The translations under genes and the position numbers were made by a program. A stretch of 64,000 nucleotides of DNA from Anticarsia gemmatalis. Taxonomy: Eukaryota; Arthropoda; Insecta; Lepidoptera; Erebidae. Every line of letters begins with the position of its first letter. The stretch's first letter is position 1. Where the stretch lies: positions 14,322,001 through 14,386,000 of the forward strand of contig NC_134745.1 of assembly GCF_050436995.1 (NCBI RefSeq). Direction: 5' to 3'. A model generated the notes under the pieces. The model made no database searches. It had not been told where the DNA came from and saw nothing but the letters and a program-made list of their open reading frames with translations. Shown here piece by piece: positions 58,290 to 64,000 of this stretch.

Positions 58290-58400
58290 CTTTAACCCAT
58301 TACTGTCTCACTGCTGGGCAAGGGTCTCCTCCCAAACGAGGGGGAGGGGTTAGGCTAAGTGCGGGTTTGGGACTTTGCATGTCCTCAATAATCTTAGTTT
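58290..58400 (-). repeat. SINE tail copy, well preserved
   Basis: TTTAACCCATTACTGTCTCA then CTGCTGGGCAAGGGTCTCCT and CCCAAACGAGGGGGAGGGGT. It is the clearest example of the tail family on the minus strand. Confidence 0.8.
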
Positions 58401-59264
58401 ATTAGAAATTATTTCAGTATTACCATAAACCACGACCCAGGTGAAATAAAAAAAAAACAAATCAATTGATTGAGAATCAGCAAAGAAAAATCATACAAAT
58501 ATATTTTTTGCATTGATTTACTTTCAGTTACTTAGTTTACTTTTCACCGTATTTTACAGGCTTTTATTCATATTTTAATTCCAAATAATTAGTTAATTTA
58601 GGACAGTCCTATAATCCGCCATTATTATGGTGCACCTACAGAGGGGATTGCAATCGTATCGGCCCTTCAATAAATTACCAAGGGACCGATTGTGTTATAC
58701 AATAATTATCCTATCGAGTGCCATTCGATTAACTCAAGGTCGCGTGATAATGTAATGTCGTGTTAAACTTTTTAATAATTGTGGTAGTTATAATATATGT
58801 TATTTCAATTTACTAAAATATCCTGATATTATTTAATGTTTTATGAATACGAAATTAAAATAACATATTTTTGATTGGAGTGAGTAGTTTCAGAAAGAGA
58901 GTAATTGGCATCAGTTATATGCAAAGGAAAAATATGCTAATATAAATAAAGAAAAATTGTATGTGAGAAAATGTGAGGGGTTTATTCTATAAACCTTTGC
59001 TAACCATTAGATATGATAATTTTTATCGCTAAGTGACATTTATTTTTGAGCTATTAAAATTACGTTAACGATTTTAAATTTTTAATCAACTTTCAAATAG
59101 TTATAATATTATGTAACACACTCATTTATACGTAGGTGTTTCGTAGGACCCATCGATAATGGCAGCGTAATTCACTTAAAGTTGCGGGGAGCTGTGATTG
59201 ATTCTATTAATAGTAGAATATATGTACCACGGATACGAAGGAGCCAAGATGGCGCAAACTATCA

Positions 59265-59408
59265 TAAACACCGAGTATCGAGAATTTGGAATGTAAAATG
59301 TACTGCAAATATAGTTTCTACGGCGTCCGCTAGAGGCGCTGATCAGATTTACGTACAATATTTTTCGATTTCTAGCTGGTTGAAGATCCTCGATAGTAAT
59401 ACTTTACT
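59265..59408 (+). mobile_element. GATTCTCTAC-family MITE, partial
   Basis: CACCGAGTATCGAGAATTTG, AATATAGTTTCTACGGCGTC and CGCTAGAGGCGCTGATCAGA follow the order of 57567-57736. The last part is diverged and the distal end is lost. Confidence 0.78.
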
Positions 59409-59411
59409 AGA

Positions 59412-59682
59412 TAAATAATAATAATAATATCATTGGACAACTCACACTCGGTCCTTTGATTCTAAACTAAGCAGAGCTTGTACTATGGCAACCAAATAAC
59501 TTATAAACATACTTATATACTTCTAAATACATGCTTATATAGATACATTAACATCCAGGTTCAGAACAAATGTTTGTGTTGTTCAAAGATTTGTCCCGGG
59601 TGGGATCCGAACCCACCACACGCGGCGCTTGGGTTATTGCGGCGAGGTGACCACTTTAACTACTGCACCAAACGTGCAGTTA
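59412..59682 (-). mobile_element. tRNA-derived SINE, full length, inverted copy
   Basis: The sequence is the reverse complement of the family at 47421-47701. The plus strand reads CATTGGACAACTCACACTCG at the tail side, GCAGAGCTTGTACTATGGCA in the body, and CCCGGGTGGGATCCGAACCC with ACTGCACCAAACGTGCAGT at the head. An (ATA)n run at 59413-59431 is the minus-strand tail. It lies in the intron preceding the receptor exon at 51273-51456 in transcript order. Confidence 0.88.
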
Positions 59683-60189
59683 AATAATAAATAAATTTTG
59701 CTGCATAATAATTTTTCTAATAAATAAAAAACCGCAGCCTTTATTATACCCGCGTCATCTAGCTATCCAATATCTTCGATAACGTTCGTTTCACAACAGT
59801 TTATGTTACTGAAACCCCGCATCAGTAGTCCGCCCACCTGGTCGAAAGTTGAGTAACGTAACAACGTAGATGACTTGTAGCTGTTCAGTGTGTTCAATGA
59901 ACTTGTATATGTTTGAGTGTGTCAATGTAAATATAAAACCCTTTCTTTACTGAGCGACTAACTGATGGACAAAGGACAGCCGAATGTTCTGAGCATAGAA
60001 AGTTGAAATATTGTGTGAAGATTCCATAGGAAGTGTAGGGAAGTACTAATAGATATATTTTGGAAATTACGAAGGGGGTGATATTCCACGCGGTGAAATG
60101 CTAGTTTTGTATAAAATTTCAGAGATAAATTGGTTATTAAGAGCTTTTACTTCTAACTGGCCAAACGCTATTATTGAAACAAAAATAAT

Positions 60190-60240
60190 TTAAACCCATT
60201 ACTGTTCACGTCTTAGGCATGGGTCCTCCTTTGTGCACTA
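60190..60240 (-). repeat. SINE tail fragment
   Basis: TTTAAACCCATTACTGTTCA then CGTCTTAGGCATGGGTCCTC is a short diverged minus-strand tail. Confidence 0.6.
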
Positions 60241-61070
60241 AATGATTACATCAAGATTTTTTTAGGAATCTATATCAAAAGTCTAACATAAAAAATCTTC
60301 CACACAAAAAGATGAGCCACAAAAATCCTTTCAAAAGTCAAACTTTTAGTCATCGTATCCATCATCATGATCCAAATTTTAGAAGGTCTGTATAACAATT
60401 TACTTAGAAACCGAGAAGAAATGCCTCCCAACTTACTTAAGGCTCTTAAGATCCTTCTATTGAGCCAACTTTCCTTGAAACAAATAGATATGCCCACGAT
60501 ATTTCCCCCTTTTGTTACTTGATCAGAAAAACAAAGTTCCAGACGTAATTTAGGACTTACAAAGCAAAGTTTCTTAATAGATATTGAGTATTGTGAGATA
60601 CCAATACCGGTTTAGATAGCATTGGATTTCTATAATAGGGCTCGTACAACCATTGTTCGCGCTCATTGTGCTTTTTCGAGATTATCCCTCGGCTTGTTTT
60701 GTAAAATCTGTTTTTGTTTGTTTGTTAATATCTTGTTTAGTAGATTGAATAGTTTTAGATCTAGGCTTCTAAGCTTTTCGGACTCGACCTAGAATTCTAG
60801 ATATTATATTAATTTCTAGATATTCATTCCGTTGAATTATATCTTCAGAATGTTGCAAAATATACTTTTGTTTCAGTATATGTATATTTAAATAGTCATT
60901 ATTATATTTGATTAATGTTTTACAAACTAAGATATAATTCGGGTTATTGTCTACCGTTGAACCAACAGCAGAATCATTTATCATGGAAAATTGATTCAGT
61001 TCACTGATCTTAACTTTGTACAATTGCGGACTGTTAATAAATGTTACTTTTTGCTATTCTACAAACAAAA

Positions 61071-61596
61071 TGACCCTTGCTACAAAATTACAACCAAACA
61101 AATCATTCTAAAATTGCAGTTCACATAACTTCACAAACAAAGTCACTGCAAACATCAAGCTTCGCAAAGGTAACGTTAATTGAACGGTACGAGTACTTTA
61201 TTGTATAGTGGTACACGGAGTTGCCTAAACAATTTACTGCATACTGTTGTTTTCTAGGTGTGGTACAAGTGATAAGAGATTGGTTTGCAGAGTTAGGGTC
61301 AAGGTCAACTTGAATAATAAACCTTTGAATGCAAAGACAGAAGTGGCAGTAAATTAAATGTCCCTTTTTACAAAATTACCACCATACAAATCATTCTAAA
61401 ATTGCGGTTTATATAACTATACAAACAAAGTAACTGCAAACATCAAGCTTCGCAAAGGTAACGTTAATTGAACGGTGCGAGTACTTTATTGTATAGTGGT
61501 ACACGGAGCCTAAACAATTTACTGCATACTGTTGTTTTCTATGTGTGGTACAAGTGATAAGAGATTTGTATATTTTGAGGTCAAGGTCAACTTGCT
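61071..61596. repeat. Tandem duplication, about 288-bp period
   Basis: Copy 1 (61071-61313) and copy 2 (61359-61596) share long identical blocks such as GCAAACATCAAGCTTCGCAA and TTTATTGTATAGTGGTACAC, with scattered substitutions and small gaps. Each copy carries TCAAGGTCA near its end (61299-61307 and 61581-61589), the same nuclear-receptor-type nonamer as at 4384-4404. No coding frame runs through either copy. Confidence 0.93.
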
Positions 61597-61802
61597 TAAT
61601 AGATATTTTAGAAAAAATAGTGTGGATAAAACATAACTGAACTTTGATTCTCCAAGGACACTACAGTTCAAAAAAGTGTTTATAAATTAAACTATTTTTT
61701 ACTTTTATGCATCGCACAGTAAAACACTTTACTTTTTATTGTTGGAAATCGAAAACTTCAAGAATATTTTTTCATTATAGTTTCAGTCAATTGAAAAAAA
61801 CC

Positions 61803-61904
61803 TTGATCAGCGACCCTGACGGCTGCCGTAGAAACAATTATTTGTAGCATTTTAATGTCAAACTCTCGCGATACTCGATAGTACCGGCTGTAGATAATTC
61901 TACA
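61803..61904 (-). mobile_element. GATTCTCTAC-family MITE, partial
   Basis: The reverse complement reads GTAGAATTATCTACAGCCGG, then TACTATCGAGTATCGCGAGA and TTTCTACGGCAGCCGTCAGG, following the first half of the family consensus. Confidence 0.75.
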
Positions 61905-63196
61905 AGTTTAGGGTCTTTGTTTTATCAAGCGAATGTTGTTGTCACGTAAACATCCTCCACACCTAATTCCTTGAAAGCTTTACCTATTTATAAAGATTAA
62001 AAAGTTTGTTTGAAACAATTCAAGCATATACCAAGTGGTAAGGAGATTAAGTAGTTTCAAGTATCAAGTGAATTAGTTCCACTGCACTACCGTATTAGTT
62101 ACTTGTAGCTTAAGAACTTTGCTATCTCGGATTTCCCTTGCGTATCGTAAAAACACTTTATAGTTATTATGATAAAGTTTATTTTTGTTTGTTTTTATGT
62201 TATGAGAAGTTACACAAAATCTTATTGTTTCTTTGTAAGATATGCTGTTTTATCAGAATTGGAGTGGTTAAGATATATTTTCAGTCAGATATTAGAGTAG
62301 TCAAGCTCTTGTAAGTATACTGCCTGTTTAGATTAAATGTTTCTCCTGGAATTTATAGCCTTATTCTTTTATATCATTTAATTAATTAAAATTAAACAAG
62401 GTATTTATCACGTGTCGAATTCTAGGAATGGAAAATTTCAACTAAAACAGAGCATCAGAATTCATGAGCCTTTAAAATGAAATCGCGAAATTTCCCAAAA
62501 CAAAGTAAATAATAAACTGATAAGCTTTGTACAAAGCTTAAACAAAGAGCCCGAAATAACTGTACAACTTGACTCAACCGTTTCACGGACCCATCGAATA
62601 AATATTTTACTTGAAGAACGGATCTTCGGGTCTCGATTGACAGACTGCGCAAAGAGTTTGTATTCAAAGCTGACGCAGCATTGTCTTAAATAAAGCTAAA
62701 TCGATCAGCCTGCAATACTACCCTTGGGAGTCACAACTTTGTATAAACAACAAAAGATTGGGTACTACCAAGTCTTTGAATAATTTGAAACTGAGAAGCT
62801 TTGAGATTCCCTGATAGCTTATTTAAAAGGAACGATGTTTTGTTAATAGTTAAAGCAGAGACTTTGCAAACCAAATGGCCTGCGCGTAATTTATTTATGT
62901 AGAAGCGTCTGAAGAAAGCCTTTAATACTTCAGTGTTTTCGGCGAAATGTGTATAAATATTCTTTATTGACTTTATCAATTGGTTGACTGTCTGAAGCGT
63001 TTACTTTTATGAAACATTAAGCAGTTTTATCTTGATATTTCACATATAAAAAATACGAAAAACGATATGAATTTAAATCGTAATAGATTCATGTCTATAA
63101 TAAAGTATAAGAACTTTTTTCCACTTTGAAATGTAGTAGTTTTTTATAAACATTGTTATTAAAGTGAACGCTTTGAGCTTGTAACAGGTGACTTAC

Positions 63197-63958
63197 CTCT
63201 TCTAAACTGATTGTGGTTCTTGATCACGCGCTCGGCGTTCTTGCGCGCGATGTAAAACCACTCCGACGTGTTACTCAGATATTTGTATTCTACAGCCAGA
63301 TCCTTCGCTAAAATAGGACCTTCTGGAAGACGGTAGGCAAACGGACAGAACAACTGATAGTCTTTATATTGAAGTTGGTCGTAACAATTCCCAGCGGCAA
63401 AAATGTCATCGTCAAATTCGACCATAGAGAACACGCTTGCATGTAACAAGTATTCATTATGCATGACAGCTGGCCCGGCGTACTTCCACAGTCTTGTTAG
63501 CATATTTGCTCTATTAACGGCCACATCGGCTTCTATTCTAAATCTTTCTTGTGCGTATCTATCTACAACTCCCTCTCCCAAATTCAAATGTGTGCCAGCT
63601 GTGCAATTCTCACCGAGTAAATGTTGTGTTTCAATCAACCTTAGGAACTTAGTCACAACATCTTCGTGTACCGGTCTCGATATTGTTATATTCTCCGCAG
63701 TGACATTCAAATCCCTTAAATCAGAATTATCATCTAAATTTATTTTCGTATCATTGTTATCGTAACTATGTTCTACGTTAATGAAATGTTCGACTAACGA
63801 TACGTCGTCGGTTGTGACTTCGTGTCTTTGGAAGGTGGATGTGTTGGCGAAGAATTTCTGGAATGCGTAAGGGTCTCTGGGGCCATCGTCGTCGTCTGGT
63901 GCCGCGTAAGGCTTTAACGCTGCTATCACAGGATCTTCACCGGATTTGTCGATACTTT
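63197..63958 (-). CDS. Receptor exon: N-terminal part of cache-like ectodomain
   Basis: The acceptor is TTTTCTTTTGTTACAG (to 63959) and the donor GTAAGT (63196-63191). The exon has 762 bp: two bases of a split codon, 253 codons and one base over. An acidic linker (ESIDKSGEDPVIAA, then APDDDDGPRDPYAF) leads to the conserved region NCTAGTHLNLGEGVVDRYAQ, ERFRIEADVAVNRANMLTRL, SVFSMVEFDDDIFAAGNCYD, LFCPFAYRLPEG and EYKYLSNTSEWFYIARKNAE. These blocks are strongly conserved in the insect GPR158-like family and form the extracellular cache-type sensor. Cysteines in NCTAG, NCYD and FCPF are probable disulfide partners. Several N-glycosylation sequons are present. No signal peptide is seen, so at least one more exon lies to the right. 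Confidence 0.94.
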
Positions 63959-64000
63959 CTGTAACAAAAGAAAATAGTACGTTATAAATAGACAATATGT

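Larger units (their letters stand above)
51457..63196 (-). other. Receptor intron, 11,740 bp
   Basis: The intron divides the cache-like domain between two exons. It holds the intact RTE-type LINE (52635-55852), three GATTCTCTAC-family MITEs, a minus-strand SINE, SINE tails and a tandem duplication with nuclear-receptor-type motifs. The stretches 55870-57560, 58400-59260 and 62000-63150 show no recognisable feature. Confidence 0.85.
7509..63958 (-). other. GPR158/GPR179-like orphan class C receptor gene, partial
   Basis: Eight exons spread over 56.4 kb form one continuous frame of 1,948 coding bases. The order is signal exon(s) (not seen), cache-like ectodomain, EGF-like segment, Cys-rich stalk, TM1-TM5 and the start of TM6. 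The phases at each junction agree: G|GA, AA|A, then three phase-0 junctions, AG|G and T|TG. All introns are GT-AG. GPR158-type receptors sit at the plasma membrane, and vertebrate GPR158 recruits RGS7-Gbeta5 and responds to glycine through its cache domain. Whether this insect protein does the same cannot be read from the sequence. The closest named insect homologues are probably Drosophila CG31760 or smog, and I cannot say which is the orthologue. Both ends of the gene are missing. Confidence 0.9.

Overview
The window is AT-rich insect DNA, and the repeats point to a moth or butterfly. There are tRNA-derived SINEs of lepidopteran type, recurring tails of the form CCTTGCCCAGCAGTGG, a TAA-targeted R4/Dong-type retrotransposon, an RTE-type LINE ending in GATGAT, and many short MITEs. 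This assignment comes from recognised repeat families and not from a database search.

One host gene dominates. On the minus strand, eight exons with consensus splice sites and fully compatible phases encode about 649 codons of an orphan class C G-protein-coupled receptor of the GPR158/GPR179 type. Its insect relatives include the family of Drosophila CG31760 and smog. In transcript order the exons are 63958-63197, 51456-51273, 44083-43960, 22224-22081, 19857-19657, 12774-12596, 9544-9330 and 7647-7509. They encode the extracellular cache-like domain, a Cys-rich EGF-like segment, a Cys-rich stalk, TM1 to TM5 and the start of TM6. The signal-peptide exon(s) lie beyond the right edge. The rest of TM6, TM7 and the cytoplasmic tail lie beyond the left edge. 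Everything else in the window is therefore intron of this gene.

The introns are rich in mobile DNA. From left to right they hold: a dense TATCGATA array (1-815); a decayed hAT element (2508-3612); a 1.46-kb non-autonomous DNA transposon with three iterated inverted motifs at each end and a SINE inside it (16608-18071); a cluster of TAA-associated LINEs (34480-39090), made of a short non-autonomous Dong-like element, a 5'-truncated frameshifted Dong/R4 copy and a minus-strand LINE remnant; and an apparently full-length, intact RTE-type LINE with a 990-codon ORF and 12-bp target-site duplications (52635-55852). SINEs, hairpin MITEs, a tandem duplication and several long palindromes are scattered between them.

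The only protein-coding units supported are the receptor and the retroelement or transposase ORFs. No functional tRNA or rRNA gene, CRISPR array or second host gene was seen. Class, clade and domain assignments rest on motif recognition by eye. Splice sites were located base by base.
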